From assembly GCA_029783825.1 (NCBI GenBank), contig JAREIK010001332.1, forward strand, positions 1,908,314-1,972,313: DNA of 64,000 nucleotides, read 5' to 3'. The notes below the pieces were generated by a model. It was not told the origin of the DNA. It was given only the letters and a program-made list of their open reading frames with translations, and made no database searches. Below, in pieces: positions 48,495-59,644 of the stretch. This DNA is from Sapria himalayana. Taxonomy: Eukaryota > Streptophyta > Magnoliopsida > Malpighiales > Rafflesiaceae. The translations under genes were made by a program, and so were the position numbers. Positions within the stretch are counted from its first letter, which is position 1. The number at the start of each line of letters is the position of its first letter.

Positions 48495-48929
48495 ACCGCG
48501 GGTAGGTTCTGATTGGACCTGACCCGTGGTCTTTTTTGCTGGAAGGGGAAGCTTGTCTTGGCCTGAGTCATAGTCAACCCAGCCGTGACCCATGACTCGT
48601 GAGGGTGCGGGAAGCCAGGTCCGTGGGTGCGGGATGTCGGGGCTGGGTGTGAACACAGACCCCGACCGTGCCTACGGGCCGTGCCACGAGCACCAAACCA
48701 TGCCGAGTCAGGCACGACATGAGGCCCGGTTGGCCTAGGCACGGCACGACAAGGGTCGTGCATTACTCGGGCACGGCACCGGCTCGAACACGGGATATTC
48801 CCGTGCCGGGCCGGTCCAGGCACGGCCAAACTGTGCAGTGCCTCGTGCCGGGCCGGCCCGACCCGGTTGACACCTCTATTTAGCTCGATAAAATTGGCAG
48901 AAAAATTTTTAGAATTAGAAAATCTTTTT

Positions 48930-51255
48930 GGGCGAGGGTCTCTCTTCCAACCAGTCTCATAAATATACAATTCGTACAAGTTATAAAATAGACTTTTGTC
49001 TAGATATTAATTTCATAGAGATTATGTAAGTTATTTAAACAACCAATAATGAGTCAATTGCTTCTCTATTTAAAAGAATAAGATTGATTTTTAGGTAAGA
49101 CTTTTAGATTCTAGGATTGGTTTATTTTATTATGCAAGATGACTTATCTAAATAGCTTTGATATTAATGTGCTTAGTTATAAAATCAATATTTGACTTTA
49201 ATGAAAATGTTTTGAGTGGCAAAATTGAAAATAAGGTGATTATCAACTATTGGGCCCTGCCCAATGCTGGTTAGCTCATAACTATCCCCTCTGAACTTTA
49301 CATTAATTCCTTAATTGAAAATCATTCACAAATCTATAACTTTTAGGCAACTCATCAACAACTTTGATGGTTGCTTCATATATATATATATTTATTTATT
49401 TATTCTCGAATCTTATTTGTTGTAAATATATAAACTAAGGTAGCATTACAAATATTTATATTATTGGATTTATAAGCACCATAATCACAAGTCACATAAT
49501 TAATATAAGCTTTCTATCTAATCTCAATGGTAGGTGCTATATGACAAAAATTTACTCATTGGACTATGACCATGTTATGAGTCACCTCCACTCATGCATG
49601 TCTAATGGCTTATCTATCATATTCTACTACAATAACATGTGACTCACATATTAAAGGTAAACCCTTAGGCAATATTTTATAAAATCTCTAAACCAATTGA
49701 GGGTCAGTTTTTCTAAGACATGAACAAAGTATTGGATTATAAAGTATACGTACTTTTAGCTTTGTAAAAGTCATACTGGCATGATTAAACTTACTTTAAT
49801 ATTAGGTCTTGACATGTAGATTTGTCTTATGCATCACATTCGGAAGAGTTATCACTTACTTCCTACTATTATGCCTGAGTCGGCTTCATAGTTTACTTGT
49901 CATTGTCCCTAATGATAACATGTACAAACTTACAAATATTAAAACCCTAATTGTAATTCTACATAAATCTCATTTTCATTAATAACCAGACCACAACAAA
50001 TTTCAAATATTAAAATTAATTAATTAAATAACAATCACACAAAATAAAATATACTAATCATAGACCTCAATTTAGACTGATATTAAAAAAGAATTGGTAT
50101 GAGATAATTTGAGATATATCTTATTTTAGGTTCCCAATATTCGGCCTCAAGAGCATCTAAGAATCAAACACTAAATCCACATTTCATGTTAATGGGCCTC
50201 GGATTTGCCCCTAGGTGGGAGTCAAAATTTGAACCCTCCTTAAGTTTTTGGTTTTGCTTTGTATCACCATTTTGATCATTGATCTTTTTTGGATTTTAGT
50301 AATAATCTGCTACCCAAATCCAATATTTTTTTCACTTTTCAATGGGCTATAAATCATTAATAAAAATCCTTCATTTTTTATTTTTATACTCGAATCACTT
50401 GGTGTGAATTTTATGTGGAAAATAATGACTTTTAGGAATGTCATTACTTTGATTTTTCATCTCTATAACAAAAAAATCGGGGCACTAGAAATGAGTCATG
50501 ACTATGATCTCTTTCTTCCTCTAAATTATCATAGTATTGAAAATTGTTATGACTTTACATTTTTATCTCTATAACACATGTTGTGGCACTAGGAATAAGA
50601 CACACATTCGGTCTCTCTCTTGAATCAGATTACTAAGGTATTGGGAATGACCATGGTTATTTATTTATTCCCTATAATACTAAGTATTGGTATTATGAAT
50701 GACTATAACTTGTGTATTCTATATAATACAAATTCATGGTATTGATAATGACCATGACTTTTGCATTTCATCTATATAACCCAAATTCATGGCTTTGGAC
50801 ATTAGCTATTGCTTTGATCATTTCACCAATGAAAAAATTCATGGTCTTGGAAATAGTTACGACATGAGTAAATGCTCTCTGGAACTATCTATAGCTAAAA
50901 TGCATGATGTTGGAGAAGCACCATGACTTTTATCTTAGTCTTGGTGGCTCTATAAAAAGAAAGTTGCAGTGATGAAAGATGTTAGGGCTTTTAGCACCGG
51001 TGGGGTGCTTGATTGCATGACATAAAATTAATGTCATAATCATAAAAAATATCACAAACTAGTGTGGCTAAGACTGCAAGAAAATTTCATAATTGAAATG
51101 AATGTATTACACAATAAAATGATTGTGTCGATTAGGTAGTTGAGATATGACAAATAGAGATTACAATGACTATTTGTATATAGTTTCAACCAAAAATAGA
51201 TATCACTAATATTCTATAAGCTCAATGAGGTGTAACAAAGTCATAACATGACATT
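48930..51255 (-). repeat. Athila-like LTR, inverted copy
   Basis: The reverse complement is collinear with 35975-38100. It starts at about 51255 with ATGTTATGACTTTGTTACACC, passes the array (50400-50960 in plus coordinates, words such as CATGACTTTTGC) and reaches GAAGCAACCATCAAAGTTG (49355-49373, compare about 37775) and TAATATCTAGACAAAAGTC near 49000. It is the only copy in this orientation. Its far end is lost near hAT copy 3. Confidence 0.6.
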
Positions 51256-51615
51256 TTGTACCACTCATTCTCAACAAATATACCAAGTCTCACATTTCAC
51301 ACAAAAACAACCTAATTTCACTACAATTCATTATAATTCATCAAAACTATAAATTAGTGATTTAGTTTTACTTAAAGGTTATTTTAGGTAAACATATCGT
51401 ACATAATCATAAAATATTTTATATTATTCTATATTTGGCATATCAAACAATGATTCATAATGTCATGGCATATAGCGAGGTTGAAGTCGTGGTAATCAAA
51501 ATATCTATGACATTCTATGAAATATAAAGAAAAGAAAAAAACTCTAAAAAACAATGTATTGAATATGATTCAATACTAAAAGAATGTTTGGGAAGAAACT
51601 AGAAAGTGAGAGATG
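51256..51615. other. Unassigned segment left of the chromovirus element
   Basis: AT-rich sequence between the inverted LTR and the gypsy LTR. GTACCACTCATTCTCAAC near the left border may be the decayed upstream boundary of the inverted LTR. I see no gene. Confidence 0.35.
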
Positions 51616-53181
51616 TGACACCACATTCCCTAGGGGGTCCCATTCATTCCATCACACAATACAATATGCAATAAAATAAAATTTTCTCAAATGTACAATA
51701 TATTTTGTTTTCTCATTTTATTTGCTCAGTGAAATAAAGAAAACACAAAACATATTATTTAAGCCACAACTAGTTTTCCTTCACACTTGCGATCTCATAG
51801 GTGGATCTGTCATCTGTCATGGACCTGTACCTGAAAAGGGTCCCGCAAATGAAGTGAACAAAGCTCAGTAGGGTAAACTTTTTCAAAGTTACTCCCTACT
51901 TAAGTGCACGTAAAATATCATGACTATATATTAATATCCATTCAAGTACAATGTTTATATGAATACAATTATGGATGAAATATTTATATGCCCATATTCT
52001 TGATTCCCATTGACTCCCTCACACATGCCGAAGCCGTAACTCTGCATGGATATTTATCCGAATAAAATATGGACCTCCTCCGAAAAACATATTGGATATT
52101 TATCCGAATAAAATATAATTTTCTTGGATTTACTCCGAGAAATATGCACCGCCGTAACTCTACCTGGACATTGTCCTAATTCGAGTTCGCAATCTATAAT
52201 AATCATGTACCAAATAAAATCCCATGCAACTCAGTCTGGACGTTGTCTCAATTTGAGTTTGCTAAATATCATCCATATACGTTTATATATATATATATAT
52301 CATGCACCCACCCATGTATATGGAATGTTCCCATGCATATGAAATACAATTATGTCATTTCTAATTTAATCGATATTTCAGACATAATTATAACAATCCA
52401 AATCCAATTTGTCCTGCACTAACATTTACTAAACAAATATCGAAACTTTTCACCAATTAATTATTTCCAATAAAATTTCTAACAATTCAAATTGAAATAT
52501 AAAATATGATCATTTCTGGCAATTAAATAGAAAGAAACTCTGATAAAAGAAAATCACTACCTTTCGAAATATTTTACAGAAACTTTATTAATTTGATATT
52601 AATGTGAATATCTCGTAGTGTGAAGTAACTTTAGTTCTTGGACTTTTTTCATTCTGATTTCAGAATAATCCATTACGATTAAAAGAAAATTTACGGATAT
52701 TTTTTTTCCTCTATACTGTATGTCTCTCCGGCGATGAAAGTTTTTTTTTTTAACCTTTCCCCCGTTTTCTAGATTCCTGACATTTTTCTTGTTTTTTTTC
52801 TATAATTATTATCATTAATTAATAATAATTTTTTTTCCTCTTGGGTTGACACCTTGTCAACCGACGGATCATCCGCACTTGCATAACTACGTGCGAACGA
52901 CGTGGAGTAGTCTTTCGGTTATGCGAATGTTTTTTTCTAAAAATTCTAATAATTATTTAATTAAATACAAATATAACAAATTCTATTTTTTCTCAGAATT
53001 TAATGAAATTTGACACCATAGCTATATTTTCCAAGATGAATTTAATAACGACATCCATTTTATTATTATGACTCTAAAATTTTCAGGTTATTTTCTTTTA
53101 TTGCAAAATTACTATTTTTCCCATTTTTTCACAGAAATCAAATGATGTTAATCATTTATTCATTTTTTTCGGGATTTCACA
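51616..53181 (-). repeat. Gypsy 3' LTR (left in window)
   Basis: 1566 bp. In plus orientation it starts TGACACCACATTCCC and ends TTCGGGATTTCACA. It aligns along its length with 57043-58721, e.g. both contain CCCATTCATTCCATCACACA and GTGGATCTGTCATCTGTCAT. Confidence 0.9.
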
Positions 53182-53194
53182 TTCTCTCCTCCTT
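53182..53194 (-). other. Polypurine tract of gypsy element
   Basis: On the minus strand AAGGAGGAGAGAA lies directly upstream of the 3' LTR (TGTGAAATCCCG), the expected position of the plus-strand primer. Confidence 0.8.
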
Positions 53195-53289
53195 AAAGAA
53201 TTTCATCCCGAAATTCTCACAAATACACATTTGCACTTATAAACATATTATAAAGTTAAATAAATATTAAATTACTAAAATACATACCT

Positions 53290-56200
53290 TAATTTTCAAA
53301 TAATAATGGATAAGCAACACGCATCGTGTGTTCACGTTCCCATATTGCTTCTTTTATTCCTTGATGCTGCCATATCACTTTTACTAATCTCACAGTTTGC
53401 ATTGAAAAACTTGGTCTCGACTATCAATGATATGCACTGCATTTCTTTAAATATTTCATCTGCATCAATAGCTAGTTCGCCCCAATCCATTACATGAGTT
53501 GGATCAAAAATATATTTTCTAAGTATAGAGACATGAAATATCTCGTGGACACCAGATAAATATGGCGGTAATGCCAATCGATAAGCAACCAAACCCACCT
53601 TCTCGAGTATTTCGAAAGACCCAATATATCTTGGTGATAACTTTCCATGCTTGTCAAATTTGATTATTCTCCGTTTTGGCATCACTTTCAAGAAAACATG
53701 ATCTCCCGCTTCAAATTCTATGCATCATCTTTGTTTATCAGCATAACTTTTCTATCAACTTTGAGCTGTAAGAAGACATTATCGTATCAAATCTACTTTC
53801 TTTGAGGTATCTCTTATCACATCTAGACCCGTGATAGATCGGTCTTCCACTATAACCCGACAAACTGGAGATCGAGATGGCCTTCCATATAATGCTTCAT
53901 ATGGTGCCATTGGATACTTGCCTGATAACTATTGTTATAGGCAAACTCGACCAAAGGCAGATGTTCTTCCCAGCCACCCTTGAAATCTATACAACATGCT
54001 CGCAACATATCTTCCAAAACTTGTATGGTTTTTTCCGACTGACTATCTGTTTGTTGATGGAAAGTAGTGCTCATTATCAACTGTGTTCTCATTTCTTTCT
54101 GAAAACTCTTCCAAAAATGAGCCATAAATCTGGGATCTTTGTCCGATACAATGATACTGGCACTCCATGTAATTGGATAATTTCTCATTGTATAACATGT
54201 ACAATTCCCCACATGTGAAGGTCATTCGCATTGATAGAAAAATGGGCAGAGTTTTAAACTGATCCACAATTACCCACACAACATCATGTTTTCGTGATGT
54301 CCATGGTATGTGAGTCACAAAATCCATCGTGATATGTTCCCATTTCCACTCTACAACATCCAAAAACTAGAGTAATCCTACTGGCCTCTGATGCTCAGCC
54401 TTTATCTACTGACACGTGAGGCATCGTCGAACAAAATCCCCAATATGTTCCTTCATCCCATTCCAGTAATACTAGCGACGAAGATCATTATACATCTTTG
54501 TGCCACCTGGATGTACTGTAAAATGAGAAGAGTAAAATTCACTAAGAATCTCCTCTTTCATTTCCACAATCTAGGGAACCACAATTCGTCCCCTAAACAA
54601 AAGACTACCATCCATATGAATTGCCCAACCTTCAACACACGTACCAGTCTCTACTCGGTTCTTTATAGATAATATTTTTGCATCTTGTTTCTGCATCTCA
54701 ATCACCTTATTTAATAGTGAAGGTATAGCTACTAAACTCCCGATAACACCCTGACTTTGACTGTTATATTATAAGCTAAATCGTCTCACAATTTCAAGCA
54801 TATCCCATTCCCGCAAAGCTATACTAGCTAGTGCACCTCGTGACTTTCGACTAAGTGCATCAGCTACCAAATTTACCTTACTTGGATGGTAATGCAAAGT
54901 AAAATCATAATCTTCTAAATACTCCATCCATTGACACTGTCTCATGTTAAGGTCTCATTGTGTAAAGATATATTTCAAACTTTTATGGTCTGAATATACA
55001 TCAAATTGCTCCCCATACAAATAGTAGCACCATATTTTTAAAGCAAAGACTATAGACGCCAATTCTATATCGTGTGTGGGGTAATTCTTCTCATGATTCT
55101 TTAACAACCTTGAACCATAAGCTACAACTCTTCCAGATTGCATCGGAACACATCTCAATCCATCTTTCGAGGCGTCACAATACACTGTATATTTTTGCCC
55201 CGTATCCGAAACTATCAGAATAGGTGCTGAAGTAAGTCTCCTCTTCAATTCCTGGAATACCTTTTCACATGAATCAGTTCACTCATACTTGACTTCCTTT
55301 CTAGTCAATCTAGTCATTAGAGCCGCTAACCGTGAAAAATTCTCAATAAATCTTTTGTAATGCATAGTCAATCCCAAAAAACTACGTATTTCAAAAAATG
55401 ACTTTGGCCATTCCCAACTCATGACTGCCCTGACTTTTTAGGGTCTAATGAGACACATGTAGCTGACACTACATGTCCAAAAAATTTTACTTCTGTCAAC
55501 TAAAAGTCACATTTACCAAACATGGCATACAATATATGTTCTCTCAATGTTTGAAGAACAATATGTAAATGATCCTCATGCTCTCCTTCAGACTAAGAAT
55601 AAATTAAAATATCATCCACAAAAATCACAACAAAATAATCTAAATATGGCTGAAATATTCTATGCATAAGATCCATGAATGCTGTTAGCACGTTCGTTAA
55701 TCCGAAAGGCAATACTGTAAACTCAAAATGCCCATACCATGTTTAAATACTGTCTTAGGGATGTCAGCCTCCCTAACTCACAACTGGTGATATCTAGTAC
55801 GAAGATCTATTTTGGAAATGACTTGTGGCCCTTTTACCTGGTCAAATAAATAATCAATCCTTGGTAATGGATATCAATTATTTATCATAACACTATTCAA
55901 CTGTCGATAATCAATGCACAATCGAAGAGTTTTATCCTTCTTCTTTGCAAATAAAACCGGAGCACCCCAAGGTGAAGTGTTGGGACTAATAAAACCATTG
56001 TCCAACAAATCTTGTATCTGGACCTTGAGTTCCTGTAATTCAATCGGTGCTATCCTATGTGGAGTCATAAAAATGGGTGATGTACCATGATGTAACTTTA
56101 CTACAAAAAACCATATTTCTGTGCAGGGGTAATCCTAGTAATTCATCAGAAAAAACATCCTCATATTCACAAACTATCCGAGGAAGATTCATTTTCAATC

Positions 56201-56460
56201 TCTCTTCTTCTAATAGGGTGAGACATGCCAGCCAACCCATAAGTTGTCCATGACCTTTAGAATCATACGTAATATGGGGTAATGCATCAAGCTTGTCCCC
56301 CTGAAATACAACACATATATTGTCTGGTGTGTGGATAATAATTCTTCTACGATCACAATCAATAATGAATCGATATGCTGTTAACTAGTCCATATCCAAG
56401 AATTACATCAAAATCTGACATGTCCATGACTCTAAGATCTGCCATGAATATAATTTCTGA
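53290..56460 (-). pseudogene. pol: Gypsy pol pseudogene: protease, RT, RNase H, integrase, chromodomain
   Basis: Minus strand, right to left: a protease end (SDFDVILG near 56410 and IIDCDRRRIIIHTP), RT start in frames 56055-56240 and 55874-56068 ([39 protein letters not shown]), the RT active site [12 protein letters not shown] (about 55600-55630, FVDD intact), RNase H (54955-55248: [34 protein letters not shown]), integrase core (54043-54363: WEHITMDFVTHIPW, VVWVIVDQF; 53850-54212: IIVSDKDPRFMAHFW, QQTDSQSEKTIQVLEDML, LVEFAYNNSYQAS) and the tail (53332-53691: GKLSPRYIGSFEILEKVG, YRLALPPYLSGVHEIFHVS). A chromodomain-like VIWQHQGIKE and WEREHTM follow near 53290-53390. The acidic residues of RT and the D, D, E of integrase are visible, but stops (e.g. 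TAG for Trp in D*LTAYRF) and shifts break the frame into at least eight pieces. Confidence 0.88.
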
Positions 56461-56589
56461 GATTTCTAAATCATAATCTTGACATATCTAACTAATTTTC
56501 ACCTTAATCCCCAAAAAAAGAAGTCACATGCAATGTCTCATCCAAGTTTTTTTTTCAACTTGTCATACCCAATGATCTATTATCATTGT

Positions 56590-56790
56590 ATTCCCTCTTT
56601 CCATAAATATTGGAGGATGATGTGCCTTGGGTTTTTGGAGGTTAGTTGTTCTTTCTTTACCTAGTTTGTGCAACCCTTGAAACAACGACATTCACAGCCT
56701 CTATTAGAGTCTGCTGATGAAAGAAGGCTAGGGATTGATCCTAATTTCGTGGATGTCCCCGGTGTCCTCATCTCTACTTACCATCTACAT
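56590..56790 (-). pseudogene. gag: Gypsy gag N-terminal remnant
   Basis: Minus-strand translation includes KAHHPPIFMERGNTMIIDHW, matching the PP-F-GG-DP--A--W start of plant gypsy Gag. The sequence then jumps within about 150 bp to protease, so the rest of gag, including any CCHC knuckle, has been deleted. Confidence 0.5.
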
Positions 56791-57027
56791 AAGTCAAATA
56801 ATAATATAAGAATCACATTTATTCCCTATTATTAGTGCACATGCCAACTAAGAATAGGTTTTTCATTTTGAAAAAATTATTTCATGTTCTGAACCTCCAA
56901 GGTTATGTTTCTTTACCCTAGTGTTTTTCTCTTTCCCCGAGTATTAGATATTTATATATCTAAATTTTTATATCACATTATGAAACTTGAACCAATTTCT
57001 GAGTTATATGTAATCGTATACCTAACA

Positions 57028-57037
57028 TCTGATACCA
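57028..57037 (-). other. Primer-binding site, initiator Met tRNA
   Basis: On the minus strand TGGTATCAGA follows the 5' LTR after five bases. It equals the start of TGGTATCAGAGC, the complement of the initiator tRNA-Met 3' end used by many plant retroelements. Confidence 0.85.
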
Positions 57038-57042
57038 AGCAG

Positions 57043-57469
57043 TGACATCCCATCCCCCAGGGGGCCCCATTCATTCCATCACACAATACAATGTGCAATA
57101 AAATAAACTTTTCTCAAATGTACCATACATTTTTTTTCTCGTTTTATTTGCTCAGCGAAATAAATAAAACACACAACATATTATTTAAGCCACAACCAAC
57201 TTTTCTTCACCCGTACGATCCTGTAGGTGGATCTGTCATCTGTCATGGACCTATACCTGAAAAAGGTCCCGCAAACGGAGTGAGCAAAGCTCAGTAGAGG
57301 TAAACTCCTTCGAAGTTACTCCCTACTTAAGTGCACGTAAAACATCATGAATATATATCAATACCCATACAAGTACAATGTTTATATGAATGCAATTATG
57401 TATGAAATATTTATATGCCCAAATTCCTGAGTCATATCAACTTCCTCACACATGCTGAAGCCAAGTGTG

Positions 57470-57549
<80 letters not shown>

Positions 57550-58721
57550 TATATGTATATATATCTATAGAAATATTTATTTTTTTTAGGAATTATTCCG
57601 AAAAATATGGGCCTCCTCTGGAAAACATATTAGATATTTATCCGAATAAAATATGATTTTCTTGGATTTACTCCAAGAAATATGCACCGTCGTAACTCTA
57701 CCTAGACATTGTCCCAATTTGAGTTTACAATCTATAATAACCATGTACCAAATAAAATCCTGCGCAACTTAGTTTGGATGTTGTCCCAATTCGAGTTTGC
57801 TAAATACCATCCATATACATATATATATATATATATATCATGCACCCCCCATGTATATGGAATGTTCCCATGTGTATGAGATGCAATTATGCCATTTCTA
57901 ATTTAAATGATATTTCAGACACAATTATAACAATCTAAATTCAATTCGTTATGCACTAACTTTTACTAAATGAATACCAAAACTTTTCACCAATTAATTA
58001 TTTCTAATAAAAGTTCTAACAATTCGAATTGAAATATAAATCATAATCATTTCTAGCCATTAAATAGAAAAAAATTCTATAAAGATAAAACCACTATCTT
58101 TCGGAAAATTTCACCAAAACTTTATAAATTTGATATCAATGTGAAGATCTCCTCGTGTAGAGTAATTTTAATTCTTGGAATTTTTCATTCCAATTTCAGA
58201 ATAATCCGTTATGCTTAAAAGAAAATTTACGAATATTTTTTTTTTCCTTTGTACTGTATCTCTCTTCGGCGCCAAACATTTTTTTTCAGTCTTTCCCCTA
58301 TTTTACGGATTCTTGACATTTTTCTTGTTTTTTATTTCTATAATTATTATCATTAATTAATAATAATTTGTTTTTCTTTTGGGTTGACACCTGGACAGCT
58401 GACAGATCACCCGCGCATGCACAGCCACATGCCGACAATGAGGCACGGTCTTTCGGTTACATGAAATTTTTTTTCTAAATATTATAATAATTATTTGATT
58501 AAATAAAAAAATAACAAATTCTAATTTTTCTCAGAATTTAATGAAATTTGACATCGTATCTATGTTTTCCTAGACAAATTCAATAACGACATCCATTTTA
58601 TCGTTATGACTCTAAAATTTTCTGGTTATTTTCTCTTATTGAAAAATTACCATTTTGCTCATTTTTTGCAAGAAATTAAATGATGTTAATTATTTATTCA
58701 ATTATTTTTCGGGATTTCACA
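57043..58721 (-). repeat. Gypsy 5' LTR (right in window)
   Basis: 1679 bp, starts TGACATCCCATCCCCC, ends TTCGGGATTTCACA in plus orientation. It is longer than its partner mainly because of a 73-bp (TA)n tract. The many substitutions between the two LTRs indicate an old insertion. Confidence 0.9.
57474..57546. repeat. (TA)n microsatellite, 73 bp, in 5' LTR only
   Basis: Uninterrupted TA run in the right LTR. The left LTR at the matching place (about 52030) has no such run. Confidence 0.95.
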
Positions 58722-58726
58722 AGAAA

Positions 58727-59093
58727 TTTTACAACAATGCTATTCTAGACCCACAAAGATTAGTGATGAAGGTAATAACTATTTGATTGTATAGCTATTA
58801 ACATTAAACATATTACTACTTGGGAGATAACCCAAGATTATTTTTCTATATGGTGTAATAAAATAAATATATTTACTCACATAGATCATTTTGTATATTT
58901 TTTTACTAACAAATTTATTTAAAGAACTCAAACTCTATTATGACTCATTTACAAATAAATAAAATGAGTAGCCCTATCATCTAGATATACTATGACACTC
59001 AAACCTAGTCATATACTTATTTTGGATGCATAGAAGCTATAATTTTTTATAAAGGAGAAGTATTTTTTTGAGGATGAGTAATCACTTTAGTAT
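58727..59093 (+). other. Tail of an Athila-like internal region
   Basis: Contains ACTTGGGAGATAACCCAAG (about 58829-58847) and ends GAGGATGAGTAATCACTTTA, resembling the 3' end of Athila/Tat internal regions before the LTR. The gypsy element appears inserted in it. No coding recognised. Confidence 0.4.
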
Positions 59094-59640
59094 GTTAGTT
59101 TATTTTGTATGCTAGTTATTTTGGTAATTATAAATGATGTATTTGCATTTAAAATGACTTAATAAAATAATTTCACTATTTATAGTTTGATGGATTATGA
59201 TAAATAGTAATGAAACTAAATAGTTTTTGTGTGAAATATAAAACATTATGGGTTTTTTGAATATGAGACAATTTAAATATTATATAAATAGTAGCAATCC
59301 TTGTGTTATGACTTTGTTATACTTCATTCAGCTTATAAGGTAGTTTTGATATCTATTCTTGACCAAAAATTTATACAAATAGTCATAATATTCTTTATAT
59401 ATCATGACTCTACTACCTTAATTATCGATATAATAATTTCACTGTGCAATATAATCTTTTCAGCTATGAAACATTCTTGGAGTCTCAGTCATACTAGCTC
59501 ATTATATATTTTGTGACTGTGATATTAATTTTATATCAGAGAAACTATGTCTTTCACTAGTTTTAAAAGTTATGGAAGCCTCCAGCACCATGACTTTTTC
59601 GTTATAGAGGAACTAAGACAAATGAAAAAGCCATGGTGCT
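59094..59640 (+). repeat. Athila-like LTR, truncated 3'
   Basis: Starts TATGTTAGTTTATTTTGTATGC, matches 12378-12540 and then 35975-36260 (TTATGACTTTGTTATACTTC, TCTATTCTTGACC, ATTTCACTGTGCAATATAAT), and breaks off at about 59640 where another LTR copy begins. Confidence 0.5.
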
Positions 59641-59644
59641 TCTT

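Larger units (their letters stand above)
45246..48878 (-). mobile_element. hAT DNA transposon, copy 3 (3633 bp), exact boundaries
   Basis: The left end is TAGAGGTGTCAAACGGGTCG and the inverted right end TAGAGGTGTCAACCGGGTCG, 18 of the first 20 bases equal. Flanks are a perfect 8-bp duplication TTTAGCTC (45238-45245 and 48879-48886). The subterminal regions are rich in GTGCCGAGCC/GGCACGGCAC words in both orientations. The transposase is on the minus strand. It is the best preserved of the three related copies, and the exact duplication suggests the youngest. Confidence 0.93.
51616..58721 (-). mobile_element. Ty3/gypsy chromovirus-type LTR element, minus strand, 7.1 kb
   Basis: Two direct LTRs (51616-53181, 57043-58721) enclose a primer-binding site, remnants of gag and protease, RT, RNase H, integrase with a chromodomain-like tail, and a polypurine tract, all on the minus strand. 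The outer flanking 5-mers are AGATG (left) and AGAAA (right), which do not match, so either the duplication has decayed or the element has recombined. Internal length is about 3.9 kb, shorter than usual, because most of gag is missing. Confidence 0.88.

Noticed and set aside
48422..48979. 185-codon open frame, Pro/Arg/Gly-rich, minus strand
   Set aside because: It runs across the right end of hAT copy 3, its target duplication and the poly-G tract. The amino-acid bias comes from GGCACG repeats; there is no domain.
53306..54672. Plus-strand frames of 63-113 codons
   Set aside because: Antisense to the gypsy integrase and chromodomain-like region.
51611..58726. Target-site duplication of the gypsy element
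   Set aside because: The flanking 5-mers AGATG and AGAAA agree at only three positions, too weak to call.
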